Source of the DNA: Actinomycetota bacterium | Lineage (GTDB): Bacteria; Actinomycetota; Acidimicrobiia; Acidimicrobiales; UBA8592 | DNA length: 16,121 nucleotides | Assembly (NCBI GenBank): GCA_002712415.1 | Contig: PATO01000002.1 | Span: forward strand, 1 to 16,121 | Direction of reading: 5' to 3' | In this document: positions 1 through 6,442 of the stretch, in pieces | Layout of the letters: every line of letters begins with the position of its first letter | Numbering within the stretch: position 1 is the stretch's first letter | Made by a program: the position numbers and the translations under genes | Notes under the pieces: model-generated | Told to the model about the DNA's origin: nothing | Seen by the model: only the letters and a program-made list of their open reading frames with translations | The model's database searches: none

Positions 1-1
1 T

Positions 2-94
2 ATGCGCAACGCAAATCTTATTGACACTCGAAATATTTTCGATAGGAATGAAATGGAAAAGATTGGTTTTACGTACGTTGGTATGGGTGTTTAA
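2..94 (+). CDS. C-terminal end of UDP-glucose/GDP-mannose dehydrogenase family protein (partial)
   Basis: An open frame enters from the left edge and ends at TAA (92-94), giving 30 residues. It contains the pattern D-T-R-N-I-F-D-x-x-x-M-x-x-I-G-F-x-Y-x-G-M-G. This matches from memory the extreme C-terminus of UDP-glucose 6-dehydrogenases (consensus like D-x-R-N-x-x-D-x-x-x-M-x-x-x-G-F-x-Y-x-G-x-G-R), part of the UDP-sugar-binding C-terminal domain. The family oxidises UDP-glucose to UDP-glucuronate with NAD in the cytoplasm, supplying cell-surface polysaccharide precursors. The usual terminal Arg is replaced by Val before the stop. The catalytic Cys and the Rossmann domain lie outside the window. 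The ATG at 2-4 is probably an internal codon. The call rests on one short motif, so it is moderately sure. Confidence 0.62.
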   Translation: MRNANLIDTRNIFDRNEMEKIGFTYVGMGV

Positions 95-148
95 TTTTCT
101 TTTATTCAAAATAGCGGTTTCCTTTTAGATAGCCAATAACGTCAACGA
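95..148 (+). other. short AT-rich gap before LivHM-1
   Basis: These 54 nt separate the dehydrogenase stop from the LivHM-1 start. They are T-rich, with no convincing terminator hairpin and no purine-rich Shine-Dalgarno within 15 nt of the ATG at 149. Weak initiation, a leaderless transcript starting close to the ATG, or read-through from upstream are all possible. I could not pick a -10/-35 pair with confidence. Confidence 0.4.
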
Positions 149-2212
149 ATGAACGAAATCCTGATTTTATGTGTACTAGGCATCGGAATCGGTGGTTTCT
201 ATGCCATCCTTGCTACAGGAATCGTAGTTGGTCATAAAGGGTCCGGTCTGATAAATCTTGACCAAGGTGCTCTAGCTATGTACCCCGCATACACATTCGT
301 CACCATGAAAGAGACGGGTGACATGTACTTCCCATGGTTTGATTTCCTGCCTGGTCCTATAGATATTCCATTCCGGTTAAGTTTAGCCTCAAGCGGTTTG
401 GGGGCATTCCCCTCATTCATCGCAGCAATGTTCATGTCCTTCTTTCTTGGCATCGCAGTACAAGTTTTAATATTTGGACCGCTCAGAAACAAACCCCCCA
501 TTTCAAAAATTATTGGATCACTTGGTGCTTTAGTCTATTTAACGTCTTTGGCAACCTATCAATTCGGCTCCAGGTCCAGATTTGTCAATGGAATCCTCCC
601 GGAAGGCAGGTGGGAAAACCCCTTGGGATTAGGTGCTGGCATTGAGTACAGTAGGTTATTATTGGCAGCAATCGCTGTTGTAATCGGGAGCGGATTAGTT
701 CTCTATTATAAAAGAAGCAAAATTGGTCTTTGTACTCGAGCAGTTGAAGATAATGAAAAGGGGGCTACTCTTCTCGGCTATTCTGTGAGCAGGATTGCGA
801 CAGTGAACTGGTTAATTTCAACAACTATCACTGGGCTGGCTGGAGTCCTAGCGCTTGACTTCATAACTTTAACCCCCACACGATACACATTGTTTGTGGT
901 TCCTGCTTTGGGAGCTGCTCTATTTGCTAATTTATCTTCACCATGGCTAGCAACAATTGGCGGACTACTTTTAGGAGCGTTTCAATCCGGGGCAGCTGGT
1001 CTAACACTTAAAGCTTGGTGGCCCGATTTTCTACCTCGAGAGGGATTAAGACAAGCTATTCCATTGCTTGTAATCATCACTGTTCAATTTAGCAAAGGTT
1101 ATAAACTACCCGTACGGGGTACCAGATTCGTTGATAGACAACCAAGAGCACCTAATCCCAAACGATGGAAATCACTCTGCGCGTCGATAATTGCCTACGC
1201 TACTTGGGTAATAGCTACAGGTTCCCCTGTTACTCAGGGACGCCTTATCACTAGTGTCATAGCTGCGATTCTGATGCTTTCCTCAGTCATAATTATCGGT
1301 TACCTCGGCCAGCTTTCGCTTGCAAATTTAGCTTTCGCAGGTCTAGCAGCATATGCCTCAAGTAGGTTAGCTGCAGATGGATCCATTTACGGACTAAGTC
1401 CATTCGCATTGCAAGGTCCGGGACTTCCATCCCCATTAGCAATGCTATTGGGTATCACTGTTGCAGTGTTTGTAGGCATAGTAATCGCCGTACCAGCGAT
1501 TCGAATAAGGGGACTTCAACTAGCAGTGGTCACACTTGCTGCGGCTGTTGCGATCACTGAAGTCTTTATGGCCAACGAATCCTTGATGGGAAAAGGCGCA
1601 AAATCAAATTTTTCAGTTCCCCCACCAAGGTGGTTAGGGATTGACATCACTGTAGACCCATCAGTTAGTAGAGATCGGTATGCTCTTATTATCTTCTGCT
1701 GTGCTTGGTTGGTCCTATCCATTGCAGCTGTCGTGGGAATTCGAAACGGTACAACAGGCAGAAATTTCCTTGCGGTACGAGCGAATGAAAGTGCAGCTAG
1801 TTCCCTAGGAGTAAACGTTTCCAATACAAAGCTCTTGGGATTTGGAATTGCCTCAGCAATAGCTGGAATGGCGGGAGTTCTTACAGCTTACCAGCAAACA
1901 GTCCTTCAAATTTCAACTTGGGATGCAATCTCAGGAATCAATAATGTCTCTTTACTTTTCCTTGGCGGAGTAGGACACATCGGAGGCGCAATGATTGGTG
2001 CTGCAATTTCCCCAGCAGGGATATTGTCCACAACCTCCAGCGAGGGCCAAATTCTTCGAACTACAGCCTCAGGAGCTCTTATGATAGCAATAGCAATTTT
2101 CCGGCCAGATGGTCTAATCTCGGTATCAGGTCCAATCAAGAAGAGGGTAAAGCAAACAAGGGCTTCTTTCGCTAGAAAGAATTCAAACACAACCAATCAG
2201 TCCAGAAATTAG
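149..2212 (+). CDS. fused LivH-LivM branched-chain amino acid-type ABC permease (copy 1)
   Basis: This 687-residue inner-membrane protein carries both permease halves of a HAAT/Liv-family ABC importer. The LivH-like half covers about residues 1-320 and the LivM-like half about 345-660. They are joined by a basic linker containing R-Q-P-R-A-P near residue 331. The LivH half has the G-S-G-x-I-N-x-x-x-G signature at residues 31-40, but the usual His of INFAHG is Gln39. Each half has a cytoplasmic coupling segment: T-R-A-V-E-D-N-E-K-G-A-x-L-L-G in the first and L-A-V-R-A-N-E-S-A-A-S-S-L-G in the second. The M half starts with G-Y-L-G-Q-L-S-L and lacks the GHA that often follows. The basic, Ser/Thr/Asn-rich tail is probably cytoplasmic. 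Its neighbour upstream is a sugar-nucleotide dehydrogenase, not a binding protein; the ligase follows after 7 nt. It is clearly paralogous to the permease at 6443-8584. Liv systems carry amino acids, amides, urea or organic acids, so the substrate is unknown. Confidence 0.9.
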   Translation: MNEILILCVLGIGIGGFYAILATGIVVGHKGSGLINLDQGALAMYPAYTFVTMKETGDMYFPWFDFLPGPIDIPFRLSLASSGLGAFPSFIAAMFMSFFLGIAVQVLIFGPLRNKPPISKIIGSLGALVYLTSLATYQFGSRSRFVNGILPEGRWENPLGLGAGIEYSRLLLAAIAVVIGSGLVLYYKRSKIGLCTRAVEDNEKGATLLGYSVSRIATVNWLISTTITGLAGVLALDFITLTPTRYTLFVVPALGAALFANLSSPWLATIGGLLLGAFQSGAAGLTLKAWWPDFLPREGLRQAIPLLVIITVQFSKGYKLPVRGTRFVDRQPRAPNPKRWKSLCASIIAYATWVIATGSPVTQGRLITSVIAAILMLSSVIIIGYLGQLSLANLAFAGLAAYASSRLAADGSIYGLSPFALQGPGLPSPLAMLLGITVAVFVGIVIAVPAIRIRGLQLAVVTLAAAVAITEVFMANESLMGKGAKSNFSVPPPRWLGIDITVDPSVSRDRYALIIFCCAWLVLSIAAVVGIRNGTTGRNFLAVRANESAASSLGVNVSNTKLLGFGIASAIAGMAGVLTAYQQTVLQISTWDAISGINNVSLLFLGGVGHIGGAMIGAAISPAGILSTTSSEGQILRTTASGALMIAIAIFRPDGLISVSGPIKKRVKQTRASFARKNSNTTNQSRN

Positions 2213-2219
2213 GGAATAC

Positions 2220-3755
2220 ATGCCAAAATTTGCAAGAGAACAAGCAATCCGAACGCCCAACTCAGCAGCGATGACTGACCCTTCTAAGTCGCTGACCTGG
2301 GAGCAAGTTGATGAAATCATAAACCGAGCAGCAAATCTGATCTTGGCAACTGATTTAGGCGAAAAGCGAAGAATTGCGGTTTTTGCAGAAAATTCATCAG
2401 AGACTGCTTTAGCCCACCTTGGTGGGCTATTTGGGGGTGCCTCCTCTGTGCCAGTGAATTTTCATTTAACTGCAGAAGAAGCGAGCTACATCCTCAAAGA
2501 TTCAGAAAGTTATATCCTATTTGTTGATGATAAAACTGCTGAACGTGGAATCCGAGCTTCACGAGAGGCGGGTATTACATCAGTTATAGGGTGGGATTGC
2601 CAAGAGTATACAGAAGTCACTAATTGGGACGATTGGTTACTTACAGGATCACCTGATCTGTGCCCAGATGAGGTAGTCCCGAGGCCTAATCTGCTTTACA
2701 CCTCAGGTACGACTGGCCTACCGAAAGGGACTGAACTCCCGCCAACAATGTTTGCAGGTGGTTCGACGATGACCGAACACATAGAGGGCCTTAGTCAAAG
2801 TGGTTTCGCAGAGTTTGGTACTCACCTTGTCGTAGGTCCTATGTATCACACCGGACCACTATCGGGAATGAGGCTACTCACTTTAGGGATACCTTCTGTG
2901 ATACTGGGAAGATTCGACGCAGAAACCACACTCGCGACAATCGATAAATATAAAACAGAATCAGCATTAATGGTGCCGACACATTTTGTGAGAATGCTCG
3001 CTTTACCTGAGGACGTGAAAAGAAAATATGATATTTCTTCAATGAAATTTGCAGCTCACACTGGAGCGAAATGTCCAGTTGACGTCATGCACGAAATGAT
3101 TGAGTGGTGGGGACCAATATTTCGAGACGCATACGGCGCAAGCGAAGTTGGAACGGTTTGCGCCATAACAAGCAAAGAATGGCTTGAGAACCCCGGATCA
3201 GTAGGAAAGGCAATACCACCTTTCACTGCTTACGTGCTTGATGATGATCTAAATGAATTGCCAACAGGCACAGAAGGAAGACTATTTTTCCGAGATGCAA
3301 CAGGAAGAGGCATAATATACCCCAACGATCCCCAAAAGACAGCGCAAGCAAACCCCGAACCAGGGCTGTTTACATTAGGCGAAATTGGATATATCAATGA
3401 AAATGGGTACGTATTCATTACCGACCGCTTCAGCGACATGGTTGTTTCTGGTGGCGTCAATATATACCCTGCCGAAGCAGAGCAAATCTTGATAGATCAT
3501 CCAGAAGTAGCGGATATAGGTTGCATTGGGATTCCCCATCAGGACCTTGGAGAGGAGCTCATTGCATTAATTGTTCCAACAAACCCTGCTTCGCAACTCG
3601 ACACGGCGGAAATATCTAATTGGCTGCGAGACAGGCTTAGTCATTACAAATGCCCTCGCTCCTACCATGCAGTTCCCACATTACTCCGAAACACGATGGG
3701 GAAAATTAACAAAAGAAAGCTTCGAGATGCATATCTCAATGATGAACTAAATTGA
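2220..3755 (+). CDS. AMP-forming acyl-CoA synthetase (FadD-like ligase)
   Basis: This cytoplasmic ANL-superfamily ligase is predicted to activate a carboxylic acid with ATP to an acyl-adenylate and transfer it to CoA. At 511 residues it is full length for the family. The core motifs are intact: the P-loop-like Y-T-S-G-T-T-G-L-P-K-G at 160-170, Y-G-A-S-E at 305-309, the hinge and C-terminal lead-in T-D-R-F-S-D at 401-406 followed by S-G-G-V-N-I-Y-P at 410-417, and the catalytic lysine K495 in G-K-I-N-K-R-K-L. The ATG at 2220 follows the permease stop by 7 nt, with AGGGA just upstream; the N-terminus (F-A-R-E-Q-A-x-R-T-P) fits a normal FadD start. It is probably co-transcribed with LivHM-1, which suggests that the imported substrate, or a product of it, is a carboxylate needing CoA activation. 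Chain length or aromatic preference cannot be read from the motifs. Confidence 0.93.
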   Translation: MPKFAREQAIRTPNSAAMTDPSKSLTWEQVDEIINRAANLILATDLGEKRRIAVFAENSSETALAHLGGLFGGASSVPVNFHLTAEEASYILKDSESYILFVDDKTAERGIRASREAGITSVIGWDCQEYTEVTNWDDWLLTGSPDLCPDEVVPRPNLLYTSGTTGLPKGTELPPTMFAGGSTMTEHIEGLSQSGFAEFGTHLVVGPMYHTGPLSGMRLLTLGIPSVILGRFDAETTLATIDKYKTESALMVPTHFVRMLALPEDVKRKYDISSMKFAAHTGAKCPVDVMHEMIEWWGPIFRDAYGASEVGTVCAITSKEWLENPGSVGKAIPPFTAYVLDDDLNELPTGTEGRLFFRDATGRGIIYPNDPQKTAQANPEPGLFTLGEIGYINENGYVFITDRFSDMVVSGGVNIYPAEAEQILIDHPEVADIGCIGIPHQDLGEELIALIVPTNPASQLDTAEISNWLRDRLSHYKCPRSYHAVPTLLRNTMGKINKRKLRDAYLNDELN

Positions 3756-3788
3756 TTTATGACAGATACGAAACGAATATAAATATTA

Positions 3789-4613
3789 ATGACTGAAGCA
3801 AAAGTACTGGTAGACGAACCAGCAGAGAGAATCCGAAGATTCACGCTAAACAGGCCCGAAAAGCGAAATGCTCTCAACGATGAAATTCGTGAAGAATTAT
3901 TTCAGCAACTCCGAAAGGGAGATAGAGATCAAGACATATCTGTAATGGTCATACGAGGATCGGGTGAAGCATTTTCTGCAGGGTACGACTTGTCTCAACC
4001 CAATCACGCTGTTGAGCGGTCAATTGCGAAAACTGATGGATGGTGGTCAAGGCACGTCGTAAATAACTGGTTTGAGATTTGGGATATGTCAACTCCGGTC
4101 ATCGCACAGGTCCATGGATGGTGTCTTGCAGGCGGAACCGAATTAGCAAACGCATGTGATCTCATCTACGTAGCTGAAGACGCAAAAATTGGATACCCAC
4201 CAGTACGGCTAATGTCACCTCCAGACATGCAATGGCAAACATGGATGATGGGAATGAGAAAAGGCATGGAAGCACTATTGACAGGAGACCATATGTCTGG
4301 CAACGATGCAGTTGCTTCAGGAATGGCAAATAGATCCTTCCCCAAGGAAAATCTCGATAACGCAGTAATTGAAATTGCTGAACGGATAGCAAAAATACCA
4401 AACGACCTGCTTGCATTAAATAAAAGAGCAGCTCATAGAGCTATGGAAGCTGCAGGAATACGCAACGGAATTCGTGCAACTGCAGATATTCAGGCGCTCG
4501 GGTTCCATCAGGACTCTTCGAAGGATTATATGAACAAATTAGGCGACAGGGATCTCAAAGAAAGCCTAAGTGAAAGAGACCGAAAGTTCGGCGATTATAG
4601 AGAAGAAGATTAG
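3789..4613 (+). CDS. crotonase-fold (enoyl-CoA hydratase/isomerase family) protein, atypical active site
   Basis: This 274-residue protein has the N-terminal N-R-P-E-K-R-N-A-L-N motif. The first oxyanion-hole segment is F-S-A-G-Y-D-L (62-68). The second is G-W-C-L-A-G-G-T-E-L-A-N-A-C-D-L, with E118 at the place of rat mitochondrial hydratase Glu144. The partner Glu164 would fall at residue 138 by spacing, but the sequence there is I-G-Y-P-P-V-R, so P138 replaces it. The fold and CoA-binding oxyanion hole therefore look intact, while the two-glutamate hydratase pair is not. Plausible activities are isomerisation, C-C bond cleavage, thioester hydrolysis or a variant hydratase. It follows the ligase by 33 nt and is probably in the same transcript, acting on a CoA ester made by it. 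Calling it a plain enoyl-CoA hydratase would overstate the evidence. Confidence 0.9.
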   Translation: MTEAKVLVDEPAERIRRFTLNRPEKRNALNDEIREELFQQLRKGDRDQDISVMVIRGSGEAFSAGYDLSQPNHAVERSIAKTDGWWSRHVVNNWFEIWDMSTPVIAQVHGWCLAGGTELANACDLIYVAEDAKIGYPPVRLMSPPDMQWQTWMMGMRKGMEALLTGDHMSGNDAVASGMANRSFPKENLDNAVIEIAERIAKIPNDLLALNKRAAHRAMEAAGIRNGIRATADIQALGFHQDSSKDYMNKLGDRDLKESLSERDRKFGDYREED

Positions 4614-4703
4614 ACCATTATCAAAGTTTACGAATTTATTACATTTTGCGAAAAATTTCCTATTTGCTGCTTAATCGGATAGTTTAGATTCGATTATTGA
4701 TTG

Positions 4704-4717
4704 GTGACACCTGTCAC
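4704..4717. promoter_or_regulatory. perfect palindrome, candidate operator
   Basis: GTGACA-CC-TGTCAC is a perfect 6-bp inverted repeat with a 2-bp centre, lying 64 nt before the TTG start of the binding protein. Its size and symmetry suit a dimeric helix-turn-helix repressor such as a TetR- or GntR-type regulator. No regulator gene is present in the window, so its cognate protein is unknown. Confidence 0.4.
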
Positions 4718-4769
4718 ATAACATGATCAAAAATCATCAGTGCAACAAATGTTGGACTTAGAAAATAGA

Positions 4770-4778
4770 GGGGGAGGA
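4770..4778 (+). promoter_or_regulatory. strong ribosome binding site deciding the TTG start of the binding protein
   Basis: GGGGGAGGA ends 3 nt before TTG at 4782. It lies inside the longer reading that would begin at GTG 4740. The TTG start gives an immediate R-K-S-N-L-L-K positive n-region and a normal lipoprotein signal. The GTG start would add 14 acidic/glycine-rich residues before the signal peptide, which is implausible. Confidence 0.75.
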
Positions 4779-4781
4779 CCC

Positions 4782-6323
4782 TTGAGAAAAAGCAATTTAT
4801 TAAAGCTTCTCTCAATCATCTTCGCATTCGCTTTGATCGCAGCAGCCTGCGGTAGCGATGACGATGATAGTGGGAGTAGCAGCGATAGCAGCGTCTTAGG
4901 TGAAGAAGAAGCTCCAGCTGAAGAAGAAGCTTCGGCTTCAGAGCCTGCTGATAAAGAAGAAGGCCATTCAGATGATGATGGACACGATCATTCAGACGAT
5001 GAAGATCATTCAGATGAACCAGCTGGAACAGCTGATGATAGCCTGAACGGCGACGGAGCGGAACTTTGGGAATCAATCGTTGATGGCGGAGCAGTAGCTG
5101 CCGACGACAGCCTAGAGCCAATTCTCGTTACCTTGATCAATATCGAAGGAACTCCAGTGGGTTCTTTCCCTGAGATCCGTGAAGGTATGGAAGCCGCTGT
5201 TGAAACAGTAAATAACACTATGGGTGGAATGATGGGACGACCAGTTGAACTGGATTCATGTGTTCATGGATTAGACCCCAATGAGGCAGTCGCATGCGCC
5301 AACGGTGTTGCGGATGCTCAACCACAATTACACATACAAGGAATTGATTTCTTTAACCCAGTACTGTGGCCAACATTAACTGGTGCCGGACTAGCGATTA
5401 TGCAAACAGTCCCGATCTTCATTGAAGACTTCAACACTCCAGGAATTATTTCAACGGAAGGTGGATGCGTTTCTTCATTCCCATCAGCTATGCAATACAG
5501 TGTGGAGACACTCAATGCCGATAAGTTCGTGATCATCTATTCAGATACTGGACCCGGACTTGTGTGCTACCAAGACACTCAAGAGCGTATGATTCAACAG
5601 CTAACTGATGACGGAGCAATCGCTCAAGAAGACTGGATAGGTGTCTCGGATGTATCTGGTGACCCGTCAGACAACGATGCCGTTGTTCAGCAGGTGCTAG
5701 AGTTCGTTGACGGATCAGATAATGCTTGGGTTTACTTCGGTATACAAGCCTCTGACTGTAACGAAATTCTCTCGTCACTTTCATCAAACGGATACACTGG
5801 CGGTATTGTCGCATCAGGGTCCTGTAGAGACGATTCAGTGTTGAATAACCCAGCATCAGCTGGAGTTCATTTCGGATCAGCTTGCTGTATTCCTGATCGG
5901 CCAGACCTTTGGGATCCATACACAGCGAAGTACTACGACTGGAGAAATGCAAGCATCGACAGCTACGGACCAACCGTTCCGAAGTCTGCATTTATGGAAG
6001 TCGGACATGATGTATTGATAGCTGGCGTTATTCATATGACGCGCTTTGTAGAAGCTGGAGGAGACATTGATAATGACCCAGCAGGGTTCTCAAACTTCCT
6101 AGCGACAGCTAACAATCTGAACCGACCAGGCGAAGCTATCCCTCTTGACTGCACAACAAACAGTAGCGAGTTCGTTTCTGTTTGCCAAAAGTCGCAGGGA
6201 TACTACGTATGGTCTGGACCTGGCGGCCAGTTTGAATATGGCCCGCTAGCCGACGAACTACTTGACGCAACGGACCTAATACTCCGTGCCGCAGAAGGTA
6301 ATCCTCGACCAGCTGCAGAATAA
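4782..6323 (+). CDS. Liv-type ABC transporter substrate-binding lipoprotein
   Basis: The 513-residue product (from TTG 4782) begins with a lipoprotein signal: R-K-S-N-L-L-K, a hydrophobic stretch at about 9-22, then A-A-A-C with C23 as the predicted lipidated cysteine. Residues 24 to about 95 form a low-complexity linker rich in Asp, Ser, Glu and His, with H-S-D repeats at H62, H70 and H76. From about residue 100 the sequence resembles a periplasmic-binding-protein type 1 (Peripla_BP_6/LivK-like) domain: I-N-I-E-G-T-P-V-G-S-F-P-E-I-R-E-G near the start, then paired Rossmann-like lobes. The mature domain has ten cysteines besides C23, unusual for the family, and disulfides are possible. It should be anchored outside the membrane and deliver ligand to LivHM-2, perhaps also to LivHM-1. 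A strong hairpin follows the gene. An alternative GTG start at 4740 exists but is unlikely. The ligand is unknown. Confidence 0.9.
   Translation: MRKSNLLKLLSIIFAFALIAAACGSDDDDSGSSSDSSVLGEEEAPAEEEASASEPADKEEGHSDDDGHDHSDDEDHSDEPAGTADDSLNGDGAELWESIVDGGAVAADDSLEPILVTLINIEGTPVGSFPEIREGMEAAVETVNNTMGGMMGRPVELDSCVHGLDPNEAVACANGVADAQPQLHIQGIDFFNPVLWPTLTGAGLAIMQTVPIFIEDFNTPGIISTEGGCVSSFPSAMQYSVETLNADKFVIIYSDTGPGLVCYQDTQERMIQQLTDDGAIAQEDWIGVSDVSGDPSDNDAVVQQVLEFVDGSDNAWVYFGIQASDCNEILSSLSSNGYTGGIVASGSCRDDSVLNNPASAGVHFGSACCIPDRPDLWDPYTAKYYDWRNASIDSYGPTVPKSAFMEVGHDVLIAGVIHMTRFVEAGGDIDNDPAGFSNFLATANNLNRPGEAIPLDCTTNSSEFVSVCQKSQGYYVWSGPGGQFEYGPLADELLDATDLILRAAEGNPRPAAE
4965..5018 (+). repeat. short imperfect repeat encoding the H-S-D linker
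   Basis: Three 12-nt units, CATTCAGATGAT (4965-4976), CATTCAGACGAT (4989-5000) and CATTCAGATGAA (5007-5018), are in frame and encode H-S-D-D/E. Two synonymous or near-synonymous changes show they are no longer identical. They lie in the lipoprotein linker and probably arose by local duplication. Confidence 0.7.
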
Positions 6324-6341
6324 TTAGCTGAAAGACAATAA

Positions 6342-6385
6342 AAATGCTCAGCGGCGCAACAATTAGTTGCGCCGCTGTTGCATTT
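6342..6385 (+). terminator. strong hairpin between binding protein and LivHM-2 (terminator or attenuator/mRNA stabiliser)
   Basis: CAGCGGCGCAAC (6349-6360) and GTTGCGCCGCTG (6366-6377) form a perfect 12-bp GC-rich stem with a 5-nt AATTA loop. After a small T/TT bulge the stem extends with AAATGC (6342-6347) and GCATTT (6380-6385). There is an A-run on the left but no long T-run on the right, so it is not a textbook intrinsic terminator. It lies 18 nt after the lipoprotein stop. Such hairpins after binding-protein genes are known to keep the binding protein in excess over the membrane components by partial termination or by protecting the upstream mRNA from 3' decay. Confidence 0.8.
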
Positions 6386-6442
6386 ACGGCTATAAATAAT
6401 ATGCAGTTCTGTAGGGAATTTGAACTCAGGGGGAAAACTTAG
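6386..6442 (+). promoter_or_regulatory. leader of LivHM-2 with Shine-Dalgarno and possible secondary promoter
   Basis: AGGGGGA at 6428-6434 is a good ribosome binding site 8 nt before the GTG start at 6443. A TATAAA-like element at 6391-6396 could pair with TTGCGC (6367-6372, 18-nt spacing), but that -35 lies inside the hairpin stem. A weak internal promoter is therefore only a possibility. Confidence 0.4.

Larger units (their letters stand above)
4614..4781 (+). promoter_or_regulatory. intergenic region likely holding the promoter of the binding-protein operon
   Basis: This is the longest same-strand gap in the transporter region and precedes the highly expressed type of gene (a binding protein). 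It is AT-rich, with a loose -35/-10-like pair (TTGCTG at 4664-4669, TAGATT at 4685-4690, 15-nt spacing) that I would not defend strongly. A 14-nt palindrome follows at 4704-4717, then a weaker inverted repeat at 4723-4737 (ATGAT/ATCAT, 5-nt spacer). The arrangement fits a promoter with a downstream operator. No terminator-like hairpin follows the crotonase gene, so read-through from upstream is possible. Confidence 0.4.

Noticed and set aside
3761-3784. Tiny ORF (ATG to TAA, 7 codons) between ligase and crotonase genes
   Set aside because: No ribosome binding site and too short to support; probably chance.
4740-4781. GTG start of the receptor gene
   Set aside because: It would place 14 acidic/Gly-rich residues before the signal peptide and read through the strong Shine-Dalgarno; TTG 4782 is better.
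5533-5991. Minus-strand open frame of 152 codons inside the receptor gene
   Set aside because: Arg/Leu/Gln-rich shadow of a well-supported receptor domain; no domain or start signal.
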